From: Pseudorhodoplanes sp.
GTDB lineage: Bacteria; Pseudomonadota; Alphaproteobacteria; Rhizobiales; Xanthobacteraceae
DNA: 64,000 nucleotides
Direction: 5' to 3'
NCBI GenBank assembly: GCA_022843165.1
Contig: JALHOD010000002.1
Span: 1 to 64,000 of the forward strand
Under the pieces are notes generated by a model. It had not been told where the DNA came from and did no database searches. It saw only the letters and a list, made by a program, of their open reading frames with translations. The stretch's first letter is position 1. Every line of letters starts with the position of its first letter. Positions 8,922 through 19,035 of the stretch are shown here, piece after piece. A program made the position numbers and the translations under genes.

Positions 8922-10511
8922 TCAAAATGTCAGCGGCTTGGCCTGCTTCACATGCGGCAGCGCCTGCACCCTGGCGAGCACGTCGGCCGGCACCGCGCCG
9001 TCCACTTCCACCAGCGCGATGGCGTCGCCGCCTTGCTCCTGGCGGCCGAGATGGAAGGTCGCGATGTTGATGCCGGCATCGCCGAGGATCGAGGCGAAGC
9101 GGCCGACAAAGCCGGGCTTGTCCTCGTTGGTGACATAGATCATCGAGGGTCCGAATTCGGCATCGATCCGGATGCCCTTGATGTCAACCAGACGCGGGCG
9201 GCCGTCGGCATAGACCGTGCCGGCGACCGACCGCGTCTGCCGCTCGGTTTCGACCGTCACCGTGATCAGGCTTTCATAGTCGCCTTCCGCTTCGCGCGTC
9301 GTCTCCTCGACCACCATGCCGCGCTCCTTGGCGATGACCGGGGCGGAGACGACATTGACCTCCCCCAGCATCGGCCGCAGCAATCCCGCCAGAGCGGCCG
9401 AGGTGAGCGCCTTGATCTTCATCTGCGCCACCGCGCCCTCATAGGTGATCTGCACCTTGGCAATGCCGGTTTCGGTGAGCTGGCCCGCAAAGGAGCCGAG
9501 CTTTTCGGCGAGCGCGATGAACGGCTTGAGCTTGGGTGCCTCCTCGGCGGTGATGGAGGGGAAATTCACCGCGTTGGAGATCGCGCCGCGCAGCAGGTAG
9601 TCCGACATCTGCTCGGCCACCTGCAGGGCGACATTCTCCTGCGCCTCGTTGGTCGCGGCGCCGAGATGCGGCGTGCAGACCACATTGGGATGGCCAAAGA
9701 GCGGATTTTCGTTCGCCGGTTCGGTGGAGAACACATCGAAGGCCGCGCCCGCGACATGGCCGGAATCGAGCGCGGCGCGCAACGCCACCTCGTCCACCAG
9801 ACCGCCGCGCGCGCAGTTGATGATGCGCACGCCCTTCTTCGTTTTGGCGATGGCGGCGGCGTCGATGATGTTCCTGGTCTTTTCGGTCAGCGGCGTGTGC
9901 AGCGTGATGAAGTCGGCGCGCCTGAGCAACTCGTCGAGCTCGACCTTCTCGACGCCGATGTCGCGTGCGCGCTCCGGCGACAGGAAGGGATCATAGGCGA
10001 TGACCTTCATCTTCAGGCCCTGCGCGCGGTCGGCGACGATCGAACCGATATTGCCGGCGCCGATCAGGCCCAGCGTCTTGCCGGTGATCTCCACGCCCAT
10101 GAAGCGGTTTTTTTCCCACTTGCCGGCCTGCGTCGAGGCGTCGGCCTGCGGGATTTCGCGCGCCAGCGCCAGAATCAGCGTGATGGCATGCTCCGCCGTG
10201 GTGATCGAATTGCCGAAGGGCGTGTTCATCACGATGATGCCCTTGGCGGTGGCAGCCGGGATATCGACATTGTCGACGCCGATGCCGGCGCGGCCGATCA
10301 CTTTCAGGTTCCTGGCGTTCTCCAGAATCTTCGGCGACACCTTGGTGGCCGAGCGGATCGCGAGGCCGTCGTAATTGCCGATGATCTCGGCCAGCTTGTC
10401 CTTGTCCTTGCCGAGATTGGGCTGGAAATCGACCTCGACGCCGCGATCCTTGAAGATCTGGACGGCAGCGGGCGAGAGAGCGTCGGAAATGAGAACTTTG
10501 GGAGCGGTCAT
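8922..10511 (-). CDS. serA: D-3-phosphoglycerate dehydrogenase
   Basis: SerA oxidises 3-phosphoglycerate to 3-phosphohydroxypyruvate, entering serine synthesis. The 529-residue protein is the long form. It has a substrate/NAD+ core with LGLIGAGNIGS (about 147-157) and the catalytic set Arg235 (NCARGG), Glu264 (STEPAN) and His282 (TPHLGAAT). An intervening domain and a C-terminal ACT domain (about 455-529) for allosteric control follow. It lies downstream of serC on the same strand, separated by a palindromic repeat, so the two likely share the serC promoter. It converges with the DMT gene 10 bp away. Confidence 0.97.
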   Translation of the reverse strand: MTAPKVLISDALSPAAVQIFKDRGVEVDFQPNLGKDKDKLAEIIGNYDGLAIRSATKVSPKILENARNLKVIGRAGIGVDNVDIPAATAKGIIVMNTPFGNSITTAEHAITLILALAREIPQADASTQAGKWEKNRFMGVEITGKTLGLIGAGNIGSIVADRAQGLKMKVIAYDPFLSPERARDIGVEKVELDELLRRADFITLHTPLTEKTRNIIDAAAIAKTKKGVRIINCARGGLVDEVALRAALDSGHVAGAAFDVFSTEPANENPLFGHPNVVCTPHLGAATNEAQENVALQVAEQMSDYLLRGAISNAVNFPSITAEEAPKLKPFIALAEKLGSFAGQLTETGIAKVQITYEGAVAQMKIKALTSAALAGLLRPMLGEVNVVSAPVIAKERGMVVEETTREAEGDYESLITVTVETERQTRSVAGTVYADGRPRLVDIKGIRIDAEFGPSMIYVTNEDKPGFVGRFASILGDAGINIATFHLGRQEQGGDAIALVEVDGAVPADVLARVQALPHVKQAKPLTF

Positions 10512-10537
10512 GGTTGAAGACCCAGAATGAGATTGAG

Positions 10538-10692
10538 ATTGGAACCCTCTTCCCTTGCGGGAGAGGATGGCGAACCGAGCGAAAGCGAGGTGAACCGGGT
10601 GAGGGGTAAGGGCCGCGAATGACGATGAAACCCCTCACCCGCCTCGCGGCTGCGCCGCTCGGCACCCTCTCCCACAAGGGGAGAGGGAAGAA
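10538..10692. repeat. compound palindromic repeat between serC and serA
   Basis: Nested inverted arms are visible: an outer pair (CCCTCTTCCCTTGCGGGAGAGG and CACCCTCTCCCACAAGGGGAGAGGG, each itself a hairpin) and an inner pair (CGGGTGAGGGG and CCCCTCACCCG). This composite is typical of the CCCTCACCC-type interspersed repeats of Rhizobiales genomes. It sits inside the putative serC-serA transcript, where it could adjust mRNA stability. Confidence 0.65.
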
Positions 10693-10697
10693 AGAGG

Positions 10698-11870
<1,173 letters not shown>

Positions 11871-11873
11871 GAT

Positions 11874-11915
11874 CTATCCTTCCAGATAGCAGCCCCTCGT
11901 TGGGGAGGGGTGGCC
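11874..11915 (-). promoter_or_regulatory. structured serC leader (serC RNA motif-like)
   Basis: On the transcribed strand two hairpins abut the serC start. The first is CCCCUC-CCCAAC-GAGGGG. The second is CUAUC-UGGAAG-GAUAG, only 3 nt before the AUG, with the Shine-Dalgarno sequence in its loop and 3' arm. This arrangement matches my memory of the serC motif, a cis-regulatory RNA known upstream of serC in Alphaproteobacteria. The family match was not computed. Confidence 0.6.
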
Positions 11916-12010
11916 CACGGACGGGGATAAGGAAGGACATGCCGGACGTCAAGGGATGGCCCTCGACGCCCGGGGAATTCTTTCGTTACAGAGAGATTAA
12001 TCCAGCCGGA

Positions 12011-12742
12011 TCAATCGAGGTTGTAGCGCAAGCCGATGCGGAATTCGTGCGCCGTGATGTCCTTGACCGTGATCTGGTTGCCGACGACGTTCACCGCCGT
12101 CACGGCGTCACCGAGATCCACGTATCGATAGCTGGCGTCGGCGAGCAGATTGGCGCCGATCCGGTAGCTCATGCCCGCAATGGCCGCCCAGGCGAAATTC
12201 CATTCGCCCTGCTTTTCCTGCGGCATCACGAGGCTGGCATAGTCATAAAATTCCACGGTGCGCAGATAGGCCGCGCCGGCGCCCGCGCCGATGTAAGGCG
12301 TGATGCCCCACCAGGTCCCGAGATCGGCGTAGATATTCGCAAGCGCGGTCGTCATTTCGATCTTGGTGGACAGACCCGGCTGGTTTCCCGCCGGCAAGCC
12401 GCCAACGTCCGCCTTGTAGGTCGCGCGGCCGCTGTAATCGACCGTAAGGTCGGCGCGGAACCAGCCCGCCTTGTAGCCGCCGCCGAGGCCGAACACGGCG
12501 GTATCGCTGATCGACTGCTCGCCGATCGTATCGGTGCCGCGAAATTCGCTCATGCCGTCGAATCGGTTCAGGCGATAACCGAGGTCGCCGCGGATATACC
12601 AGCCGGAGACGAATTCCTGCACCCGGAGGGGCTGTTCGATGGGAAAGGGTATCGAAAAAGGCGGCGCGTCGGCGGCTTGCGCGCCCGCGGCAAACAGCGA
12701 GGCCGCGGCCCCGACGACGGCAAAAACGTTCAGACGACTCAT
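12011..12742 (-). CDS. outer-membrane beta-barrel protein (Omp25/31-like)
   Basis: This 243-residue protein starts MSRLNVFAVV, with a Sec signal peptide cleaved after about residue 23 (AAGAQA-AD). The mature part alternates aromatic/glycine strands typical of the eight-stranded OmpA-like barrel of Rhizobiales (WYIRGDLGYRLNRF, YLRTVEFYDYASLVMP, FRIGLRYNLD at the end). It ends in an Asp rather than the common terminal Phe. Similar domain order to the protein at 14113-15183 indicates paralogy. A CtrA-type box lies 60 bp upstream of the start. Confidence 0.85.
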   Translation of the reverse strand: MSRLNVFAVVGAAASLFAAGAQAADAPPFSIPFPIEQPLRVQEFVSGWYIRGDLGYRLNRFDGMSEFRGTDTIGEQSISDTAVFGLGGGYKAGWFRADLTVDYSGRATYKADVGGLPAGNQPGLSTKIEMTTALANIYADLGTWWGITPYIGAGAGAAYLRTVEFYDYASLVMPQEKQGEWNFAWAAIAGMSYRIGANLLADASYRYVDLGDAVTAVNVVGNQITVKDITAHEFRIGLRYNLD

Positions 12743-12801
12743 CACGATATCCTTCCCAGACGCCACAACACGAAATCAGGAAGGACTATGAATCAGAGAG
12801 G

Positions 12802-12817
12802 TTAAACGGCGATTAAC
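12802..12817 (-). promoter_or_regulatory. CtrA-type box upstream of omp gene
   Basis: The sequence is TTAA-ACGGCGA-TTAAC, a perfect match to the CtrA consensus TTAA-N7-TTAAC. A GAATC site, matching the CcrM target GANTC, lies close by at 12790-12794. The box is 60-75 bp upstream of the omp start at 12742. Confidence 0.6.
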
Positions 12818-12889
12818 CATAGATGTTCACGAAGCTGATTGCGCGCGTAATCCTAACGTCCGTTAACGAAGATGAATGCCGGCGGCCGC

Positions 12890-13915
12890 TCAGCGCTGCG
12901 GCGCGAACCGCATGTTCGGCTTCAGGCGCAACGCGTTGGGGCGCTCGAACAGGAAGCGCAGCCGCGTGTTGCGGACCAGCCGCTCCATGACCAGCGGCAC
13001 GACGACCGCGGCAACGGTGACGATCAGCGACAGGGTCCCGACATCGGAAATGAATCCGCTCCGCATCAGCGCCTCGCGCGCGATCACCATCGGCAGGAAG
13101 AACGCCAGATAGATGATCAGCGAATATTGTCCGCACAGCCGCAGCGGCGGACACAGGTCGCGCCGCGCCAGCAAGGCCGACACGGCAATCAGCGCCGCGG
13201 CGCCGACCAGTCCCAGCACAAGCGAAAGCAACGGACGCTCGGACCAGCCATAAACCACCACCAGTCCGTTGAAGATCGCCCAGGCCGCCACGCCGGTCAG
13301 CGCCAGCGGCGCGCGCTGCACGGCCTCGTCGGCAAATCCGAAGACGCCGCGCGCAAAAAGATAGCCGCTGTAGAAATAGACGAAGCGCGCGGCGAATTCG
13401 TCGATCACGACGGCGCCGGTCTCGACCGGCGCCATTTCCAGGCCGGCGGCAACGAGCCAGACCAGAAGCGGCGGCAGCGGCCGGGTCAGCTTGGTCACGA
13501 CAAAGAAGACCGGCAGCAGATAGATGAACCACAGGGTTCCGAACGGCTGCAGATAGGCCAGCAGATAGCTCCAGATCGCCGGGCCGACGCCCTGCGCCTG
13601 CGCCATGCCGGGGAATTTGAAGGCGAACTGGATGGTGAGCCAGAGCACATAGAAATAAACGAAATGCAGCACCTTGCGGTCGAGATAGCTGCGCCAGTCG
13701 CTGTCGATCGTGCGCGACAGGAACAGCCCCGCGGTCAGGAAGAAGACCGGGATGCGGAACGGCTTGGCGAATTCCACCGCCGCATGCATCCAGCCCTCAT
13801 GGCCGGCCGCCGCCTCGACGCCGAGCACGGAATGCATCATCACCACCAGGATGATGCAAAATCCCTTGGCGTAGTCGACGAAGGCAATGCGCGGTGCGGG
13901 GTCGGTCGTGGCCAC
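12890..13915 (-). CDS. acyltransferase family 3 membrane protein
   Basis: This 341-residue integral membrane protein has about ten hydrophobic helices. The family hallmark is at the N-terminus: FVDYAKGFCIILVVMMHSVLG, with the conserved His at about 27. PVFFLTAGLFLSR follows at about 55-67. Acyltransferase-3 proteins O-acylate surface polysaccharides or other envelope molecules; the acceptor here is unknown. It lies between the two omp genes on the same strand. A terminator of the upstream omp gene separates it, so it probably has its own promoter. Confidence 0.85.
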   Translation of the reverse strand: MATTDPAPRIAFVDYAKGFCIILVVMMHSVLGVEAAAGHEGWMHAAVEFAKPFRIPVFFLTAGLFLSRTIDSDWRSYLDRKVLHFVYFYVLWLTIQFAFKFPGMAQAQGVGPAIWSYLLAYLQPFGTLWFIYLLPVFFVVTKLTRPLPPLLVWLVAAGLEMAPVETGAVVIDEFAARFVYFYSGYLFARGVFGFADEAVQRAPLALTGVAAWAIFNGLVVVYGWSERPLLSLVLGLVGAAALIAVSALLARRDLCPPLRLCGQYSLIIYLAFFLPMVIAREALMRSGFISDVGTLSLIVTVAAVVVPLVMERLVRNTRLRFLFERPNALRLKPNMRFAPQR

Positions 13916-14037
13916 GGTCAGTCCTGCGGCGGGTCCTGTCGAACGCTTGACGGGATCAGTTCGGCGGCAAATTGCGTCATCGAAAGGGCCGTCACGGTGA
14001 AACGCGCGCCTATCGTTAACGCGCCCTCCACCGGGTC

Positions 14038-14070
14038 AAAAACGCAACGGCGCGGACCAGGCCGCGCCGT
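14038..14070 (-). terminator. Rho-independent terminator of the second omp gene
   Basis: Read on the minus strand, the 9-bp stem ACGGCGCGG / CCGCGCCGT with a 6-nt loop is followed by TGCGTTTTT. It lies 43 bp beyond the omp stop. Confidence 0.75.
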
Positions 14071-14112
14071 CGTCGAAATCGTCCGTCTCAGGCGCAACGC
14101 AAGCCTCTTGCG

Positions 14113-15183
14113 TTAACCTCTGCGCATCAGCGGCGGCTGTTGCTGCTGCTGATAGACCGGCGGCGGCGGCGGCACATATCGCGGTTGCTGCTGATAGACC
14201 GGCGCCGGAGGCGGCGGCGCATATTGCGGCTGATAAAGCGGCTGCGGCTGCGCGTAGACCGGCGGCGGTGGCGGCGCAATCACCTGCTGCGGCGGCAGCG
14301 TGATCACCTGCTGCTGCGGCTGCACATAAGCCGGCTGCTGCGCGGTCGCCGCGATGAACGGCCTGTTGCCAAACTCGCTGTCCTGCAGATTCCAGCGCAC
14401 GCCGAACTTGAAATCGTGCGAGGTGATGTCCTTGAACGTCATCGGATTATTGACAGTGTTGGTACCGTCATAATTGATGAGATCGCCCGTCACTCCATCT
14501 CCCAGACTAAGATAACGGTAGGCGAATTCGACTGTGAAGTTTTGCGAGACTTTGTAAGCTAGGCCAGCATGCAGAGCCCAGGCAAAATTCGTCTGGGAAG
14601 CGGAATCTGCATAACCACCGCCACCTGCGATGATATTGTTGTCGCGGAAATGATCGATTGTGATATTCGCTGCACCGATGCCGGCGCCGATGAACGGCGT
14701 GATGCACCACCATGTGCCAAGGTCGAGATAGGCATTGGCCAAGAACAGCCATTCACGTTTGGTCGCTGTATAGTCGTTGGTCGCCGGCCCGTTGACCGGA
14801 GCACCGGCCGTGTAGCGATCGAGTGCATGGAAGCTGGCTTTGCCGCGATATTCACCGGTCAGATCGAAACGGAGCCAGTCGTTGTATTGATAGCCGATTC
14901 CTAAGCCAAAAAACGGAGCTGAGTCGAAGCCGCCTTTGTCCAACCAACTAAATCCCGGTGCAGTGGCGAACAGCGAATTGTCGAGCTCCTTGAGCTTCTG
15001 ATTGCTCATGCCGATATCGCCGCGCAGATACCAGTTTCCAAAGTCCCGCACCGGTACCGGAACCTGCTGGTAGATCACCTGCTGCGGGGGCGGCGGCGCC
15101 GGATAATCGGCGGCGAAAACCGGACTGCCGGACACGGCGGCGACGGCAATACCTGAAAGAAGACTTTTCTTGACGCTGCTCAT
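14113..15183 (-). CDS. outer-membrane beta-barrel protein with Pro/Gln/Tyr-rich tail
   Basis: This 356-residue protein starts MSSVKKSLLSGIAVAAVSG, with a signal peptide cleaved near FA-AD. The barrel domain (about 45-265) has repeated motifs shared with the smaller omp protein (WYLRGDIGMSNQKL, DITSHDFKFGVRWNLQ). The last 90 residues form a low-complexity Pro/Gln/Tyr tail (YVQPQQQ, APPPPPVY), unusual for an outer-membrane protein. The tail may be periplasmic or surface-exposed and bind peptidoglycan or polysaccharide; this is inference. A CtrA-type box lies 64 bp upstream. Confidence 0.85.
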   Translation of the reverse strand: MSSVKKSLLSGIAVAAVSGSPVFAADYPAPPPPQQVIYQQVPVPVRDFGNWYLRGDIGMSNQKLKELDNSLFATAPGFSWLDKGGFDSAPFFGLGIGYQYNDWLRFDLTGEYRGKASFHALDRYTAGAPVNGPATNDYTATKREWLFLANAYLDLGTWWCITPFIGAGIGAANITIDHFRDNNIIAGGGGYADSASQTNFAWALHAGLAYKVSQNFTVEFAYRYLSLGDGVTGDLINYDGTNTVNNPMTFKDITSHDFKFGVRWNLQDSEFGNRPFIAATAQQPAYVQPQQQVITLPPQQVIAPPPPPVYAQPQPLYQPQYAPPPPAPVYQQQPRYVPPPPPVYQQQQQPPLMRRG

Positions 15184-15246
15184 TACACGTTCCTTCCCAC
15201 ACATCCGGGGCGGAGTTGGTCGTGAGCAGACGATGCCAGCGAAACC

Positions 15247-15299
15247 TTAAGCGGCGCTTAACCCTGTTTTTTAACGACGTTTTTTAACCGTGTTTTTTT
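15247..15299 (-). promoter_or_regulatory. CtrA-type box and T-tract repeats upstream of omp gene
   Basis: TTAA-GCGGCGC-TTAAC (15247-15262) is a perfect TTAA-N7-TTAAC CtrA consensus and also nearly palindromic. Beyond it come three T tracts starting 13 bp apart (15267, 15280, 15293), two in the form GTTTTTTAAC. On the coding strand these are A tracts, which can bend DNA or act as UP elements. Confidence 0.6.
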
Positions 15300-15446
15300 C
15301 GGGAAATTTCGGACGCGGGCGCGCACGGCAAATCACTGTCGCATCCGTTAACGCGGCGAGTCGGCATTAAGATTCTGGTGAGCTTTGCAAACGCAAGCGG
15401 CCGCCTCCTGCCGGACGCGGCCGCGATGCGTCAAGCGGCGCGACGA

Positions 15447-15929
15447 TCAATCGTCGTTAAGCTCGCCGATGTGATGCTGCGAATACAGTTCGACGCCGAG
15501 CTTGGCCACCAGGTCGAGCTGGGTTTCGAGGAAGTCGATATGGCCTTCCTCGTCCTTCATCAGTTCCTCGAACAGGTCGCGCGACACGTAATCCTTCACG
15601 CTCTGGCAATAGGTCGCGGCTTCCTGGTAGAGCGTGCGCGCGCCGTGCTCGGCGGCGAGATCGCAATCCAGAATCTCCTTCACCGACTGGCCGATCTGCA
15701 GCGGGTCCAGCACCTGCAGATTGGGGAAGCCGTCGAAAAACAGGATGCGCTCGATGAACTTGTCGGCGTGACGCATTTCCTCGATCGATTCCTCGCGCCA
15801 TTTCTTGGCGAGATCCTTCAGGCCCCAATTGTCGAGCATGCGGTAATGCAGCCAGTACTGGCTGACGGCGGTCAATTCGCTGCGAAGCCCGCGATTGAGA
15901 TATTCGATGACCTTGGCGTCGCCCTTCAT
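15447..15929 (-). CDS. bfr: bacterioferritin
   Basis: This 160-residue iron-storage subunit assembles into a 24-mer shell that oxidises Fe(II) and binds heme between subunit pairs. The sequence has the ferroxidase residues Glu18 ([15 protein letters not shown]), the EEMRHADK motif with heme ligand Met52, and the C-terminal [15 protein letters not shown] helix. Length is normal. An Irr-type inverted repeat lies 36 bp upstream of the start. Its partner ferredoxin gene is directly upstream on the same strand. Confidence 0.96.
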   Translation of the reverse strand: MKGDAKVIEYLNRGLRSELTAVSQYWLHYRMLDNWGLKDLAKKWREESIEEMRHADKFIERILFFDGFPNLQVLDPLQIGQSVKEILDCDLAAEHGARTLYQEAATYCQSVKDYVSRDLFEELMKDEEGHIDFLETQLDLVAKLGVELYSQHHIGELNDD

Positions 15930-15964
15930 GACAGATACTCCCGCATTTTCCAGAGACGGCTCTA

Positions 15965-15981
15965 TTTAGAGTTCTTCTAAA
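15965..15981 (-). promoter_or_regulatory. Irr-box-like inverted repeat (ICE) at bfr
   Basis: TTTAGA-GTTCT-TCTAAA is a perfect 6-5-6 inverted repeat, 36 bp upstream of the bfr start. It matches the TTTAGAA...TTCTAAA iron-control element bound by Irr in Bradyrhizobium relatives. Confidence 0.65.
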
Positions 15982-16047
15982 GAAGAAGACCGCGCGGTGC
16001 AAGCGCCGCAGGCCGGATCGTCAGGGCTTGTGAAAAGGGAACGAGCG

Positions 16048-16290
16048 TCAGGACCGGTCGGGCGCGCGGACCGGCAGCAGGTTGCCGGTCTGCGGGCAGA
16101 TCGCGCAGCCGGCGGCGCAGGCGCCGAGCGCCTCGTCCATGATCTTCTTGATGGTGCGGGCACAGCGGCCGCACTGGGCGCTGCAGCCGAGGCAGCCATA
16201 GACCTGCCCGGCCGTGCGCGGCGGCGTCTTGGCGCCGCAGGCGCGGCGAACGTCGCCGTCGGACAGGACATTGCAGGAGCAGACGATCAT
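16048..16290 (-). CDS. bfd: bacterioferritin-associated ferredoxin
   Basis: This 80-residue BFD-type [2Fe-2S] protein passes electrons to bacterioferritin to release stored iron. The four cluster cysteines are in the expected pattern: CSC at residues 4-6 and CLGCSAQCG near 33-41. The CARTIKK segment follows. The C-terminus is longer than usual and carries three extra cysteines (ALGACAAGCAICPQ), a modest oddity. It is encoded just upstream of bfr on the same strand. Confidence 0.9.
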   Translation of the reverse strand: MIVCSCNVLSDGDVRRACGAKTPPRTAGQVYGCLGCSAQCGRCARTIKKIMDEALGACAAGCAICPQTGNLLPVRAPDRS

Positions 16291-16318
16291 CGGAGCCCGG
16301 CAAGCTGATTAGTACAAC

Positions 16319-16333
16319 TTACAACTACTGTAA
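16319..16333 (-). promoter_or_regulatory. inverted repeat upstream of bfd (possible iron operator)
   Basis: TTACA-ACTAC-TGTAA is a perfect 5-5-5 inverted repeat, 29 bp upstream of the bfd start. A second imperfect repeat (AATCT-AAAGTGC-AGATT) lies at about 16381-16397. Either could be an operator; neither matches a consensus I can name with certainty. Confidence 0.35.
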
Positions 16334-16439
16334 TCCGGGCGGCCGGCCTTGTGCAAAATCAAACGACCGAACTTACACGTAATCTAAAGTGCAGATTTTA
16401 CTGGCTCTAAAGTAGGGTCGCGCGATCCGTCGCAGATCC

Positions 16440-16526
16440 GTAGGGCGGATTAGCCGAAGGCGTAATCCGCCGATCCACCGCACGACAATGGCGGGTTACG
16501 CGCCTTCGGCGCTAACCCGCCCTACG
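16440..16526. repeat. REP pair, left flank of RAYT gene
   Basis: Two hairpin units stand in opposite orientation. The first is GTAGGGCGGATTA...TAATCCGCC (16440-16471). The second is GGCGGGTTACGCG...CTAACCCGCCCTAC (16490-16526). Both carry a GCCTTCGGC or GCCGAAGGC core in the loop arms. They directly adjoin the stop codon of the transposase. Confidence 0.85.
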
Positions 16527-16528
16527 TC

Positions 16529-17062
16529 CTACAATGCCTCGCCGAACGCGCCCTCGGCCGCAGCATCGCCCGCCCAGTCGCGCGGAACAATTCCCCGCTC
16601 GACATCACGATGAAACGACGAATGCGGCCAATCCTGCACGCGCGTAACGAGGCCGTGCTTCACCGGGTTGATGTAGCAATACGCGACATGCTGCGCGCAA
16701 TCGGTGCCGTCGCGGATCATGTGCTCCCAGAAACGCCGCTGCCGGATGCCGCGCTCGTGGCGCGCCTTGCGCACCGCGCTCTGTCGTTCCTGCTTCGGCA
16801 ACGATTTGGCAAAGCCGATCTTGATGAGCCGTCGCCGGGTGGAGAAATCCGCATCGCCCGGCGGCAGCGTCCAGATCGCATGCATGTGGTCCGGCAACAC
16901 GACGAAGGCATCAATGTCGAAGGGATATTTGCGCCGCGTCCTCGCGATCGACGCGCGAAGCACGTCGATATGATCGACAAGAAGCGACCCCTCCCGCTCC
17001 AGCACATTGATGGTGAAGAACCAGCATCCGCCCGGGACGAAGGCGCGGCGATAGTTCGGCAT
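16529..17062 (-). mobile_element. REP-associated tyrosine transposase (RAYT, IS200-like Y1)
   Basis: This 177-residue protein of the Y1/HUH transposase superfamily is thought to move or copy REP sequences. The HUH motif reads VVLPDHMHAIWTLP (about 60-72). The downstream helix HVAYCYINPVKHGLVTRVQDWPHSSFH holds the candidate catalytic Tyr. The N-terminus YRRAFVPGGCWFFTINVLER is typical of RAYTs. It is intact, single copy in the window, and flanked on both sides by the REP pairs it would recognise. Confidence 0.92.
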
Positions 17063-17094
17063 GGCTGAAATGTATCACGGTGCGCTTTGACCAT

Positions 17095-17195
17095 GTAGAG
17101 TGGGTTAGGCGCAAAGCGCCGTAACCCACCATGCAAGTCGCACGATGGCTGTTTAACCGGTGGATTACGCGCCTGCGGCGCTAACCCACCCTACA
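17095..17195. repeat. REP pair, right flank of RAYT gene
   Basis: Two hairpin units: GTAGAGTGGGTTAGGCGC...GTAACCCACC (17095-17130) and GGTGGATTACGCGCC...CTAACCCACCCTAC (17159-17195). They are clearly related to the left pair but differ by GGGTTA versus GGATTA arms. Confidence 0.85.
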
Positions 17196-17208
17196 CGCCA
17201 AAAACCTC

Positions 17209-18552
<1,344 letters not shown>

Positions 18553-18719
18553 GAAAACCGAACCCCCTGCCGCCCCGCGGGCGCCGGATATAAAGAACAT
18601 CCTAGCGCAGAAGGCTTCAAAAAATGTGAGCGTTCGTGTCAGGCCGCAAGCATTTGGCAAATATCGTGAATTTGAGCGGGACGCCCGGCCGCAGGCGGCC
18701 GGGTCCGGTTTTGACGGCG

Positions 18720-18932
<213 letters not shown>

Positions 18933-19035
18933 TCAGTTATTTCCAACGCCGGGACGGCGGACAGGTTCCATCGGTTTTTGCGGCGCCGGAAGCTGTGCTA
19001 GGCACATCCATCCGTACGTGTCCCCCGAGCGCCCC

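Noticed and set aside
8913-10517. Very long plus-strand frame opposite serA
   Set aside because: serA on the other strand has all catalytic residues. The plus frame is a high-GC antisense artefact with no recognisable fold.
16440-17200. Possible CRISPR-like array of short repeats
   Set aside because: The repeats are inverted hairpins in two pairs around a Y1 transposase, not direct repeats with spacers, so they are REP elements.
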